Assembly: GCF_003315515.1 (NCBI RefSeq)
Contig: NZ_QNRY01000013.1
Span: forward strand, 1 to 64,000
Direction: 5' to 3'
DNA from: Brenneria salicis ATCC 15712 = DSM 30166
GTDB lineage: Bacteria; Pseudomonadota; Gammaproteobacteria; Enterobacterales; Enterobacteriaceae
DNA: 64,000 bases
Position 1 is the stretch's first letter, and each line of letters opens with the position of its first letter. Shown in pieces: positions 22,554 through 31,634 of the stretch. The position numbers were made by a program, and so were the translations under genes. Under the pieces are notes generated by a model that searched no databases, had not been told where the DNA came from, and saw nothing but the letters and a program-made list of their open reading frames with translations.

Positions 22554-23916
22554 TTACCGGTGCGTCAGTTTCGCATCTTCCTGCGAATCAAATACCGTTT
22601 TATCCGTTTGTTTGAGCAACTGACTGGTCACGGTGCCGGCGGTCATCGAACCGCTGACATTCAGCGTGGTGCGTCCCATATCAATCAAGGGTTCGATGGA
22701 AATCAGCAGGGCAACCAGCGTAATCGGTAATCCCATCGCCGGCAACACAATCAGGGCGGCAAACGTTGCGCCGCCGCCAACGCCGGCTACGCCGGCGGAA
22801 CTGATGGTAACAATCCCGACCAACGTGGCGATCCAGACCGGATCGAGCGGATTGATTCCTACCGTCGGCGCAACCATTCTGACCGATAGTGGTGCCGAAT
22901 GAGGCGGCAAAGCTGGCGATGGAATCAGGAACACCAATCCGGCGGGTTTGCGCTTCGATGCTTAAGGGAATAGTGGCGGCGCTGGAGCGGCTGGTGAAGG
23001 CGAACGTCAGCACCGGCCAGACTTTACGGAAGAACCGAGACGGATTGATTCCGGTGAAGGTCAGGAGCAGAGCATGTACGCCAAACATGATCGCCAGCCC
23101 CAGATAGGACGCCACCACAAAGCTGCCCAGTTTGAGAATATCTTGCAGATTGGAACTGGCGACCATTTTGGTCATTAGCGCCATCACCCCGTAAGGCGTT
23201 AACTTCATCACCAGACGAACCAGCTTCATTACCCAGGATTGCAGCGCATCAATTGCAACCAGCACGCGTTCGCCTTTCTCTTTGTCATCCTTCAGCAATT
23301 GCAACGCCGCGACACCGAGGAACGCCGCAAAAATAACCACGCTGATAATGGATGTGGGATTGGCTCCGGTTAATTCGAAGAATGGGTTTTTGGGAATGAA
23401 GGAGAGGATCAGTTGCGGTACGTTAAGATCGGTAACTTTGCCCGCATAATTATTTTCAATGGCGCTCAGCCGGGCGCTTTCCTGCGCGCCTTGTACCAAC
23501 CCGGCGGCAGTCAGGCCAAACAGGTTGGTGACGAAAACGCCGACCAGTGCCGCAATCAGGGTGGTGAGCAGCAGCGTGGAGAGCGTCAGCACGCTTATCT
23601 TGCCCAATGACGAGGCATTATGCAGTTTTGCCACCGAGTTGAGGATAGAAACGAAAACCAGCGGCATGACAATCATTTGCAGAAGTTGGACGTATCCATT
23701 GCCCACAATATTGAACCAGGCGATAGACTGGCCGATAATCCCGGTATTTTCACCATAGATAAAGTGCAATATCAGACCAAATGCGACCCCCGCCACCAGC
23801 CCCAGCAATACTTTTTTAGCCAGACTCCAGGACGGGTTTCTTGCGGCGTAACCCAATAAGATCATCAGGCTGACAAATGCCAATATATTGAATAGCAGCG
23901 GAAAATTCATCTCCAC
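22554..23916 (-). pseudogene. tcyP: tcyP (ydjN) cystine/dicarboxylate symporter, broken by a small deletion
   Basis: Reading from 23916, the frame follows the Na+-dependent L-cystine importer TcyP (about 463 residues) through [10 protein letters not shown], then leaves homology. The last part ([12 protein letters not shown] to SQEDAKLTH) continues in another frame ending at 22554. In intact TcyP about 13 codons separate the Asn of GQNGCA from the Met before VAPTVG. Here the two sites are merged at one copy of ATGGTTGCGCC (22867-22877 on the opposite strand). This is what a 38-bp deletion between two near-identical repeats would leave. The upstream frame still encodes a 411-residue product lacking the last transport helices and ending in unrelated residues, so transport is unlikely. 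Confidence 0.9.
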
Positions 23917-24319
23917 TTCTCCTTGTTTGTATAAACGTTATCTTTTTCAGTCGTAATAAACCGTAACAGGATAACAGGTCTGCTATAAGTTTGTTATTGG
24001 GGCGTCGCCGATAAGCGGAACAAAAAAATGGGACAGTCATTACATCGGAGAAAAAATGACCGTCCCGAACCGCAAAAGATAAATTAATAAATAATATTCA
24101 TACGTGGAGAGGGTAAATCAGACACAGTGCTTTAATAACACGACAACACAGACAGTAAATACTAAAAAAAACCAACTAATTTATAACTTACTTCACTGAA
24201 GTGAGAGGCCTTAATAAAGAGGTGTTTAACGTTTAATAAACATGTCAGCAAGCATGTATTAAAGATAGCATCCCTTATTACTGCTAATGGTAAGAGTTAT
24301 TTAAATAATTCTAAGGCTA
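23917..24319. other. Intergenic region between tcyP and kdgM
   Basis: About 400 AT-rich bases. No ORF is supported. In other pectinolytic genera the acetylesterase gene paeX follows kdgM at this side; no trace of it is recognisable. A short palindrome ACTTCA-C-TGAAGT near 24190 could help end kdgM transcription. Confidence 0.4.
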
Positions 24320-25036
24320 TCATAAGTTATATTGTACACCGACACGGAAACGTGTTTGGCGATGGTCGGATGTACCACTTTCTTCTACATTGCCAATGGC
24401 AGTATAGGGCTTCCAGTTTTTATCGATACTGTATGATAATTTCACATTATGTACAAAATTATAGCTTTCGTTGTCATAAAGAACACGTCCTGCTTGATTG
24501 GCTTTCTTGTATTCCAGTTCATAGTTCACCTGGAATTTCTTCAGGAATTTATAGCTGACGACACCAGTAAGAGTATATCCGGTTTCCTTGGTGTTCGGGT
24601 TTGTAGTACCCACTCTGCTATTGTAACGTTGATAATAAGGACGGTAGCGAAGCGATACCGATAAGTCATCTGTAATTCCGGCGCGGCCCCGGAGATAAGG
24701 GCGATAATTGTTGGAGTTAGATGATGAATCTAAAGAAAATCCCGGTTCAATAGAGAATGTTTTGTCGATTTTATAGACATAGCTGGCAACCACTTCTGTG
24801 CCGTTACTTACCGTCTCATGGTAGGGTTTATTCGGCGTCGAGTCATTGGTTGCCTGGCGCCATTTAGCTTCAGCAGACAGACCAAAACCATTGGCAAATC
24901 GGTGTGAAATTAATAAACGGTCGCGATGATCATTTTTCGGCGTATCTTTCATTTCATGACGATAATCAATTGTGACGGCCAATGCATTGACACTGATTAA
25001 TGAAGTAATAGCCAGAGTTAATAATTTAATTTTCAT
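24320..25036 (-). CDS. kdgM: Oligogalacturonate-specific outer-membrane porin KdgM
   Basis: 238 residues, with a signal peptide ending at VNALA (about residue 20) and a mature protein starting VTIDYRHEMKD. Alternating strands such as FGLSAEAKWRQ, LSVSLRYRPYYQRY and FRVGVQYNL form a 12-strand barrel, and the C-terminal aromatic/Leu end fits BAM recognition. The channel has many Arg and Lys residues suited to anionic oligogalacturonides. It lies downstream of togMNAB in the same direction but has its own promoter region with a KdgR box and CRP-like half sites. Confidence 0.95.
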   Translation of the reverse strand: MKIKLLTLAITSLISVNALAVTIDYRHEMKDTPKNDHRDRLLISHRFANGFGLSAEAKWRQATNDSTPNKPYHETVSNGTEVVASYVYKIDKTFSIEPGFSLDSSSNSNNYRPYLRGRAGITDDLSVSLRYRPYYQRYNSRVGTTNPNTKETGYTLTGVVSYKFLKKFQVNYELEYKKANQAGRVLYDNESYNFVHNVKLSYSIDKNWKPYTAIGNVEESGTSDHRQTRFRVGVQYNL

Positions 25037-25160
25037 TGTTATATTTCCTGTGGATAGGATAGTGCTTAATTTGAAAGACGTATTGTTGCTTTTGAAACAC
25101 GCTCTATTTTATTTGTTTTTAAATGTTGTTTTGTGATCTTGATCTTCTTGGAGGATAAAA

Positions 25161-25180
25161 AATGAAATGCAGTTTCAAAT
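25161..25180 (-). promoter_or_regulatory. KdgR-box candidate upstream of kdgM
   Basis: AATGAAATGCAGTTTCAAAT has the GAAA-N5-TTTC core, about 125 bases before the kdgM ATG. CRP-like half sites flank it (TGTGATCTTGATCTT at 25132-25146 and TGTGATTTTGATCGGT at 25181-25196). This agrees with kdgM being KdgR-repressed and CRP-activated in Dickeya. Confidence 0.8.
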
Positions 25181-25225
25181 TGTGATTTTGATCGGTTTGA
25201 ATATAATTCATTTTTTAATTTTAAT

Positions 25226-25257
25226 GAAAATCCCTGCCAGTGGTGTGGCAGGGTTTA
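25226..25257 (-). terminator. Terminator after togB
   Basis: On the minus strand AACCCTGCCA - CACCAC - TGGCAGGGA is followed by TTTTC, 23 bases after the togB stop. It separates the tog operon from kdgM. Confidence 0.75.
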
Positions 25258-25279
25258 TTACCTTTGAATAATAATTTTA

Positions 25280-26569
25280 TTATCTCATGGCCCGTTTCAA
25301 AATACGTTCAGACTGCCGCTGGAAGTATTTCGCCGTTTCTTCAACCGATTTCTGACCATAGTCGATAGATTGAATGGCATCACCAAATAGGGACACGATT
25401 TGCGGATCGTCAAAATAAGGTGAAACGCTCATGCTATGCGGCAATGATAACGCCAGATTCAGACCAGAAACTGCGGGGGAGTCATCTTTAATAACGCCGT
25501 CAGCCGTCAGTTGGGCTACCGCAGCCTTGCTTAACGGCACGCCGCGCTCTAATCCCAGCGCCTGAACGCCTTCTTTGCTGTTCAACAGGAAGTTAATCAG
25601 CAGAGACGCTTCTTTAGGATGTTTGCTTGATTTACCAATTGACAGCATTTGTGCAGGTTTAAAGAACAGACCGGCATCTTTGGCGCCCGGCAACATAGGA
25701 TAGTCGCCTAACGCCAGTTTTGCCGGCGGTTGCAGGTTGTCGGAATACTTGGTGATCGTAGAGTTCCACATATACGTGCCGCTCCACTCGCCGCTAATCC
25801 ACGGTTTCATCTCATACATATTACTCTTGCCGAAAGAGGCATAGTATTTCGCTGAAGGCATCACGTGACTATCAACCAACTTCTTATACATGCTGAAGAA
25901 TTCCACCCATTGCGCATCGGTATAAGAGAATTTTTGACTTTTCTCATCAATGGCCGGGATGTTGTACTTCTGAACCATGTAAGAGTTTAACAACGCCAGG
26001 GAGTCCTGATGCTCCAGAACTACAGGGTAGTATTGCTCGCCCAGCTTTTCTTTGAATACGTTACCGGCGTTCAATAGTTCATCCCAGGTTTTCGGATATT
26101 CCAGACCGGCTTTTTTCCAGCTTTCTGTATTGAAATAAAACACACGGGCGGTAACAGAAACAGGAATACCGTTCAGCTTGCCATTGATGGTCGTCCCCTG
26201 AAGCTCTTTAGCGTCGAACTGGGTCAGATCCAGCGTCTCTTTAACGTTGTTCAGATCGTAGAAGCCATCGCCATTTTTAGAGAAAATCGGCAGCCAGTTC
26301 CAGTTGGTCTGCATCACGTCAGGTTCCGTGTTGCCGGCAATCTGCGTCGTCAGACGAGACAAGTGTCCGTCCCAACCGGTGTACTCCGCTTTAACGGTGA
26401 TATTGGGATACTGCTGATGGAACGCTTCAATCGCCTTGAGTGTCTGTTGATGGCGGGTATTGCCTCCCCACCAGGACATTCTTAATTCAACCTGATCAGC
26501 AGCAAACGACGGTGCCGCCAATAATGCTAGTGATGAGGCTATCAGAGTGTGTAGGATCGCTTTTTTCAT
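25280..26569 (-). CDS. togB: Oligogalacturonide-binding periplasmic protein TogB
   Basis: 429 residues from the ATG at 26569 (MKKAILHTLIASSLALLAAPSFA). The frame is open further upstream, but this start gives a proper Sec signal peptide and has AGGAG upstream. It is an extracellular solute-binding protein family 1 member; the mature part begins ADQVELRMSWWGGNTRHQQTL and includes VKAEYTGWDGHLSRLTTQIAGN. It captures oligogalacturonides in the periplasm and delivers them to TogMN. It is the last gene of togMNAB, 16 bases after togA. Confidence 0.95.
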   Translation of the reverse strand: MKKAILHTLIASSLALLAAPSFAADQVELRMSWWGGNTRHQQTLKAIEAFHQQYPNITVKAEYTGWDGHLSRLTTQIAGNTEPDVMQTNWNWLPIFSKNGDGFYDLNNVKETLDLTQFDAKELQGTTINGKLNGIPVSVTARVFYFNTESWKKAGLEYPKTWDELLNAGNVFKEKLGEQYYPVVLEHQDSLALLNSYMVQKYNIPAIDEKSQKFSYTDAQWVEFFSMYKKLVDSHVMPSAKYYASFGKSNMYEMKPWISGEWSGTYMWNSTITKYSDNLQPPAKLALGDYPMLPGAKDAGLFFKPAQMLSIGKSSKHPKEASLLINFLLNSKEGVQALGLERGVPLSKAAVAQLTADGVIKDDSPAVSGLNLALSLPHSMSVSPYFDDPQIVSLFGDAIQSIDYGQKSVEETAKYFQRQSERILKRAMR

Positions 26570-26585
26570 CGGGTTACTACTCCTG

Positions 26586-27713
26586 TTAAAGAGAGATATT
26601 TTTTTCTGTTTTTGCATCAAAGATATGGCACTTTTCCATATCGAACTGGAAGAAGACCTGACGATGCAGGCCATTGCTGATAATCGACCGTGCTTCATCG
26701 GAAGCGACACGGCTGGTTAATTCAAAGCCGTCAACCTTGATATACATAAAGAATTCATGACCCATGTTCTCTACGCGCACCAGTTCTCCCTGAGAGTGGT
26801 TCGCCTCAAACGGGGTTTCGGACACGGTGACGTACTCAGGCCGGATACCGAAGAACACATCCTGATCGGCGTAAGCGCGGACTTTGTCCTGCTGTTCGCG
26901 GTTCAGCACCAGCGTGTAGTGACCGACCGTCAGACCAATTCGGCCGTCATTCTCCACCAGCTTGCTTGGCTTGATGTTCATTTCCGGCGAGCCGATAAAA
27001 CCGGCGACGAACATGTTGACGGGGTAGTGGTACAGGTTGTCCGGCGTATCCACCTGCATGATATGGCCCAGCTTCATGACGCAGATGCGGTCGCCCATGG
27101 TCATGGCTTCGGTCTGGTCGTGGGTGACGTACACGGTCGTGGCGGCCTTGCCGCTTTTTTTCAGTTGCTTGTGCAGGTCGGAAATACGGATACGCATGGA
27201 GGCGCGCAGCTTAGCGTCCAGGTTGGACAGCGGCTCGTCAAACAGGAAGACGTCAGGTTTTTTCACGATGGCGCGGCCTACCGCGACACGCTGGGCCTGG
27301 CCGCCGGAAAGCTGGCGGGGCAGGCGGTCCATCAGTTCTTCCAGTTCCAGAATTTTGGCGGCCTCGGTAACCTGCTCTTCAATCCGCTCTTTGGGCATTT
27401 TGCTGAGCTTCAGGCCGAAGGCAAGGTTCTCCTTAACCGTCATGTGCGGGTAGAGCGCGTAGTTCTGGAACACCATGGCAATCCCGCGCTCTTTGGGCGC
27501 CAGATTATTCACCACGCGCTCGCCGATACGGACTTCGCCGCCGCTGATGGTTTCCAGCCCGGCCAGCATCCGCAGCGTGGTGGATTTCGCACAGCCTGAC
27601 GGCCCGACAATCACCATGAATTCCCCGTCTTTGATGGTCAGGTCGATGCCGTGCACTGCTTTGAAACCGTTGGAATAGACTTTTTCCAGCTTGTTGAAAA
27701 TGACTTCAGCCAT
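26586..27713 (-). CDS. togA: Oligogalacturonide ABC transporter ATPase TogA
   Basis: 375 residues from the ATG at 27713 (MAEVIFNKLEK), preceded by GGGGA. MalK/UgpC-type ATPase: Walker A GPSGCAKSTT, signature LSGGQAQRVAVGRA, Walker B DVFLFDEPLSNLDAKLR, H-loop VTHDQTEAMT, then a C-terminal OB-type regulatory domain. It powers uptake of oligogalacturonides through TogMN. It is 13 bases after togN and 16 before togB. Confidence 0.96.
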   Translation of the reverse strand: MAEVIFNKLEKVYSNGFKAVHGIDLTIKDGEFMVIVGPSGCAKSTTLRMLAGLETISGGEVRIGERVVNNLAPKERGIAMVFQNYALYPHMTVKENLAFGLKLSKMPKERIEEQVTEAAKILELEELMDRLPRQLSGGQAQRVAVGRAIVKKPDVFLFDEPLSNLDAKLRASMRIRISDLHKQLKKSGKAATTVYVTHDQTEAMTMGDRICVMKLGHIMQVDTPDNLYHYPVNMFVAGFIGSPEMNIKPSKLVENDGRIGLTVGHYTLVLNREQQDKVRAYADQDVFFGIRPEYVTVSETPFEANHSQGELVRVENMGHEFFMYIKVDGFELTSRVASDEARSIISNGLHRQVFFQFDMEKCHIFDAKTEKNISL

Positions 27714-27726
27714 GATAAATCCCCAA

Positions 27727-28632
27727 TTAACCTTTAATGCCACTGCTGGTCACGCCTTGAACGAAGTAACGCTGTGCCAGGAAGAAAACAATGATGGAGG
27801 GCAGAATCGAAATGCTGGACATCGCCAGGATTTCATTCCACGGTGCGCCTTCTGTCACGTCGATGGACATTTTCAGCGCCAGCGCAATCGGGTATTTGTC
27901 CACGCTGTAGACGTAGATCAGCGGCCCGATAAAGTCGTTCATCGACCACATGAACTGGAACAATGCCACCGAGATAATGGCCGGTTTCAGGATCGGCACC
28001 ACCACATACCACAGCACCTGGAAGGAGTTGCAGCCGTCGATCTGGGCCGCCTCTTCCATATCCCGCGGTACGCCGCGCAGGAACTGGATTAGCATGAATA
28101 CGAAGAACCCCTGGGTGGCGAACGCCAGCGGCAGGTAGAGCGGCAGGTAACTGTTCAGCATGCCCATTTCGCGGAACATGATGTACTGCGGGATCAGCAG
28201 CACGGTGCTGGGCAGCAGCAGGGTGGCGATAAGGGTGGCGAACCAGAAATTCTTCCAAGGAATATCGAAGCGTGCGAAGCCGTAAGCGACGATGGTGGAT
28301 GAGATAATTGTCAGCAGCACTTTCGGGATCACGTACTTGAAGGTGTTGATCATGTAGTGACCGAAGTTGTATTCGGTGCCGGTTTTCCAGCCGTTGACGA
28401 AACCGTCCCAGGTGGCGTGCTCAGGCCACAGCCCCAGAGTGGTAAAGATTTCATGGTTCGGCTTGAAGGAAGCCGAGAACATCCAGGCCAGCGGATAGAG
28501 CATCAGCAGCCCGACGAACAGTAAAATGACATAACGGATGGCGGCGCTGGTTTTCTCTTTACGCAGTGTGCGGTGTACTTCCCGTGCGGCAATTGCCTGG
28601 GCCAGGGTCATATTGGAATGCATGTCAGCCAT
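27727..28632 (-). CDS. togN: Oligogalacturonide ABC transporter permease TogN
   Basis: 301 residues from the ATG at 28632 (MADMHSNMTLAQ), with AAAGGAGG directly upstream. A longer in-frame start inside togM is unlikely. It is a MalG-like permease with six membrane segments and the EAA loop (EEAAQIDGCNSFQVLWYVVV). It overlaps togM by 8 bases, which suggests translational coupling. Confidence 0.95.
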   Translation of the reverse strand: MADMHSNMTLAQAIAAREVHRTLRKEKTSAAIRYVILLFVGLLMLYPLAWMFSASFKPNHEIFTTLGLWPEHATWDGFVNGWKTGTEYNFGHYMINTFKYVIPKVLLTIISSTIVAYGFARFDIPWKNFWFATLIATLLLPSTVLLIPQYIMFREMGMLNSYLPLYLPLAFATQGFFVFMLIQFLRGVPRDMEEAAQIDGCNSFQVLWYVVVPILKPAIISVALFQFMWSMNDFIGPLIYVYSVDKYPIALALKMSIDVTEGAPWNEILAMSSISILPSIIVFFLAQRYFVQGVTSSGIKG

Positions 28633-29515
28633 TTTTTCCTCCTTTATCCGCGGAGTAGAACACCCAGTATTTGGATGATTTGAACGCGACCGAGGCGAAT
28701 ACGGCCACCACCAGGAACAGCACCCACGCCAGCGCCGCGCCATAGCCCATATCGAAATATTTGAAGGCGGTATCGTAGATATAGAGAGAGAACAGGTAGG
28801 TGTAATGGGTCGGGCCGCCGCCGGTGATGACGTAAGGGGCGGTGAACTCCTGGAACGCCTGAGTGGTCTGCATAATAAAGTTGAAGAAGATGACCGGAGT
28901 AATCAGCGGGACCGTCACCTTGAGGAACATCTGCCATTTTGAAGCGCCGTCGATCATGGCGGCTTCATATTGTGATTGCGGCACGTTCTGCAAGGCAGCG
29001 AGGAAGATAACCATGGCGGAGCCAAACTGCCAAACGCGTAGCAGGGTAACGGACATCAGGGCCAGCGAGGGTTCGCCCAGCCAGTTGACGGCATCCAGGC
29101 CGAAAACGGCCAGAAAGCTGTTCAACAGTCCGTCGATGGCGAACATGGCGCGCCATAGCACGGCGATGGCGACGCTGCTGCCGAGAATGGAAGGCACATA
29201 GTAAGCGGTGCGGAAGAAACCGATGCCGCGCAGTTTGAAATTGAGGACGAAAGCAATCAACAGAGCGAATATCAATTTCAGCGGAATGGTGAGGAAAACA
29301 TAGGCGAAAGTCACGCCCATGGATTTCCAGTAAAGGTCATCCTCCATGAACATGCGCTGGTAATTTTCCATCCCGGTGAATTCAGGCGGACTCATCAAAT
29401 CATACTCGGTAAAACTGAGAAAAAATGATGAAACAAAGGGGAAAGCGGTAAACACTATCAGCCCTATAATATAGGGGGAGATATAGGCTAACCCCAGCAT
29501 TCTGTTTTCATTCAT
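28625..29515 (-). CDS. togM: Oligogalacturonide ABC transporter permease TogM
   Basis: 296 residues, MalF/UgpA-like permease. It has six membrane segments and the EAA-type loop (YEAAMIDGASKWQMFLKVTVPLI) that contacts TogA. First intact gene of the tog operon. The pelW-like remnant ends 55 bases upstream in the same direction, so both are probably on one transcript from the promoter near 29800. Confidence 0.95.
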   Translation of the reverse strand: MNENRMLGLAYISPYIIGLIVFTAFPFVSSFFLSFTEYDLMSPPEFTGMENYQRMFMEDDLYWKSMGVTFAYVFLTIPLKLIFALLIAFVLNFKLRGIGFFRTAYYVPSILGSSVAIAVLWRAMFAIDGLLNSFLAVFGLDAVNWLGEPSLALMSVTLLRVWQFGSAMVIFLAALQNVPQSQYEAAMIDGASKWQMFLKVTVPLITPVIFFNFIMQTTQAFQEFTAPYVITGGGPTHYTYLFSLYIYDTAFKYFDMGYGAALAWVLFLVVAVFASVAFKSSKYWVFYSADKGGKNG

Positions 29516-29570
29516 AATGCTTACCTATTTAGTCATTGTGAAATATCAAAAATAAAATCAAAGCAGGAAG

Positions 29571-29738
29571 TTAAGCGTTTTTTCCGGGTAGTACATCAAA
29601 CCCATCAGCCATTAAAGGTATTGGAGTGGTACGGCTATGCGCCACTTTATGAACGGTTGCGATATGCCGGCACAGCATATTAATCCACTGATCAAGCTGC
29701 GTTTTCTGACTGGTGTAGAAGCTTGCAAAAATACTCAT
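29571..29738 (-). pseudogene. pelW: N-terminal remnant of a PelW-like PL2 exopolygalacturonate lyase
   Basis: 55-residue ORF starting MSIFASFYTSQKTQLDQWIN, with GAAGG 9 bases upstream. It continues ATVHKVAHSRTTPIPLMADGFDVLPGK and stops. The MADGFD stretch and the position fit the start of the roughly 540-residue cytoplasmic lyase PelW, which heads the pelW-togMNAB cluster in Pectobacterium and Dickeya. This assignment is from memory of family sequences. Everything after about residue 53 is missing; togM starts only 55 bases later. The start, ribosome-binding site and KdgR box remain, so the stub is probably still translated as a leader ORF. Confidence 0.6.
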
Positions 29739-29778
29739 GGAGTACCTTCTTATGGAACTGCGTAACCAGTTCCTTATA

Positions 29779-29800
29779 AATAGAAACGCTGTTTTGAATG
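29779..29800 (-). promoter_or_regulatory. KdgR-box candidate upstream of the pelW remnant and togMNAB
   Basis: TAGAAACGCTGTTTTGAAT keeps the GAAA-N5-TTT core with a few mismatches to the consensus. A CRP-like half site, TGTGATCAAAGTCGGA, lies at 29848-29863. Together they would give the tog operon the usual pectin-induction and catabolite control. Confidence 0.6.
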
Positions 29801-29941
29801 ATTATATGGCGCTATTAACCTTGTCGTCATGTACGCAATAGCGAAAGTGTGATCAAAGTCGGAACGTTGTTTTAATTTTTTTTAAGGCGAGATTTTGATG
29901 AGGAAAAATAAGGGGGGGGAGGAAATAACCAATTGAAAATG

Positions 29942-29973
29942 AAAAAAAAGCACAACCGGAATTGTGCCTTTTA
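29942..29973 (-). terminator. Terminator after kduD
   Basis: On the minus strand AAGGCACAA - TTCCGG - TTGTGCTT is followed by a long T tract, about 60 bases after the kduD stop. Confidence 0.8.
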
Positions 29974-30033
29974 TCATGCGGTGTGTGAAAAATGCAGCAT
30001 ATGAAAAAATTGTACCGCGGATTAAATAAACGA

Positions 30034-30795
30034 TTAGCGAGCCAGCCAGCCGCCATCCACAGCAATGGTGTAGCCGTTGATGTAATCGGACGCGCTGGAA
30101 GCCAGGAACACGGCGGGACCCATTAGATCATGCGGCAAACCCCAACGGCCTGCCGGGATGCGATCCAGAATTTCTTTGCTGCGGTCTTCGTCGGCGCGTA
30201 ACTGCTGGGTATTGTTGGTGGCCATATAGCCGGGGGCGAGCGCGTTAACGTTTATGTTGTGTTTCGCCCATTCGTTCGCCAGCAGGCGGGTCACTCCCAT
30301 CACGGCGCTTTTTGACGCGGTGTAAGAAGGCACGCGAATACCGCCCTGGAAAGACAACATGGAGGCGATATTGATGATTTTACCGCCGTGACCTTGTTTG
30401 ATGAACTGACGTGCTACAGCCTGAGACATGAAGAACACGCTCTTGATGTTCAGATTCATCACATCGTCCCAGTTCTTTTCGCTGAATTCGATGGCATCTT
30501 CACGGCGTATGATACCGGCGTTGTTAACCAGAATGTCGACTTTGCTGAATTCGCTCACCGCTTTTTCCACCAACGCGGCGTGACCGGAGATGTTGCTCAT
30601 GTCGGCGGTCAGGCTGAGAAAACGACGTCCCAACGTGGTGACTTTCTCGATAGTCTCCTTGGGTTCAACGATGTTGACGCCGACAATATGGCAACCAGCC
30701 TGCGCCAGGCCGATAGCCATACCCTGACCTAACCCCGTATCACAACCTGTGATAAGTGCAACGCGGCCCTGTAAATCGAAGGAATTTAAAATCAT
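30034..30795 (-). CDS. kduD: 2-dehydro-3-deoxy-D-gluconate 5-dehydrogenase KduD
   Basis: 253 residues, classical short-chain dehydrogenase. The cofactor motif is TGCDTGLGQG (about residues 17-26), followed by NNAG and the catalytic YTASK (Tyr/Lys). It ends with the C-terminal IAVDGGWLAR. It reduces 2,5-diketo-3-deoxygluconate to 2-keto-3-deoxygluconate, the KdgR inducer. GGAGAGAG precedes the ATG. No clear KdgR box was found directly in front, although family members are KdgR-controlled. kduI, the usual preceding enzyme, is not in the window. Confidence 0.96.
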   Translation of the reverse strand: MILNSFDLQGRVALITGCDTGLGQGMAIGLAQAGCHIVGVNIVEPKETIEKVTTLGRRFLSLTADMSNISGHAALVEKAVSEFSKVDILVNNAGIIRREDAIEFSEKNWDDVMNLNIKSVFFMSQAVARQFIKQGHGGKIINIASMLSFQGGIRVPSYTASKSAVMGVTRLLANEWAKHNINVNALAPGYMATNNTQQLRADEDRSKEILDRIPAGRWGLPHDLMGPAVFLASSASDYINGYTIAVDGGWLAR

Positions 30796-30879
30796 GGATT
30801 TACTCTCTCCAAAAGCGACAATAAGTCGTTAGCTGTTATTGTAGGGAACACCGGTCATTGTGGTAGAAAGCGATTAACT

Positions 30880-31065
30880 TCACTTGCTAACCTTAACGTA
30901 ATCCATATCACCGAAAACCTGATTCTCGCCAACCATTTCTAGCCAACCATGCCCCAGATAAAGGTGCAGCGTCTGGAGCCCACACCTGAATAGATCGACC
31001 CACGCGGTGAAAGTACCGGGCGGAACATGTGTCCGTCGCGTGGTAGTGACAACGTCACCTAAACC
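30880..31065 (-). pseudogene. Unidentified gene remnant upstream of kduD
   Basis: A minus-strand frame without a start codon reads GDVVTTTRRTHVPPGTFTAW, then VDLF, LHLYLGHGWLEMVGENQ, and ends GDMDYVKVSK before a stop at 30880-30882. An in-frame stop lies just upstream (31066-31068). The composition is protein-like and resembles the C-terminus of a secreted or carbohydrate-active beta-rich protein, but I do not recognise the family. It lies among pectin genes and is probably a deletion scar. Confidence 0.45.
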
Positions 31066-31130
31066 TTAATTGCCCGGTTCTTTCTGGTCATTTGGTGATG
31101 ATAGTTTGGTTGGGATGTGAATTCAATAAA

Positions 31131-31149
31131 AATGAAATAATGTTTTATT
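31131..31149 (+). promoter_or_regulatory. KdgR-box candidate upstream of kdgF
   Basis: AATGAAATAATGTTTTATT differs from the KdgR consensus at only two defined positions. It lies about 135 bases before kdgF. Confidence 0.8.
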
Positions 31150-31285
31150 TATTTATTGAGGAGCGTCATGATTTTGCTTATTTTGTATTTCATCTACCGC
31201 GGATGTAACTAGAATGTCTGCATCTACAGTAGCGCACTCACTCTGGTAGGTCAGGTGGATGAGACTGAGAAACTGAAAAGGAGAA

Positions 31286-31621
31286 ATGATGAGACGGTAT
31301 TTTATTGACGATGAAACGCCCTGGGAAGAACTGGGCGGCGGCATTAAACGCAAAATCATCACCTGGAGTGATGAACTGATGATGGTCTGCGTGCATTTCG
31401 ATAAAGGAGCAATTGGTACGCCGCATAAGCATGATATCCACGATCAGATCGCTTATGTCGCGGCTGGCAGCTTTGAAGTGGTAATTGAAGGGGAAAAGCG
31501 CATCCTGAAAACCGGTGATGCGTATATGGCCGTTAAAAATGAGATGCACGGTGTGGTGGCATTGGAAGACGGCAGCGCGTTAATTGACACGTTTTCTCCC
31601 AAACGGGCGGATTTCCTGTAA
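31286..31621 (+). CDS. kdgF: KdgF, pectin-catabolism cupin
   Basis: 111 residues, a single cupin domain with the metal-binding pattern HKHDIHDQ ... E ... H (first set at about residues 49-56, final His in NEMHGVV) and the family ending DTFSPKRADFL. KdgF speeds linearisation of 4,5-unsaturated galacturonate to 5-keto-4-deoxyuronate, linking Ogl to KduI/KduD. AAAGGAGA precedes two consecutive ATGs. It has its own KdgR box and is divergent from kduD. Confidence 0.93.
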   Translation: MMRRYFIDDETPWEELGGGIKRKIITWSDELMMVCVHFDKGAIGTPHKHDIHDQIAYVAAGSFEVVIEGEKRILKTGDAYMAVKNEMHGVVALEDGSALIDTFSPKRADFL

Positions 31622-31634
31622 TTACTTCAATTAC

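Noticed and set aside
26757-27599. 280-codon plus-strand ORF antisense to togA
   Set aside because: Overlaps the ATPase whose motifs are all intact; shadow frame.
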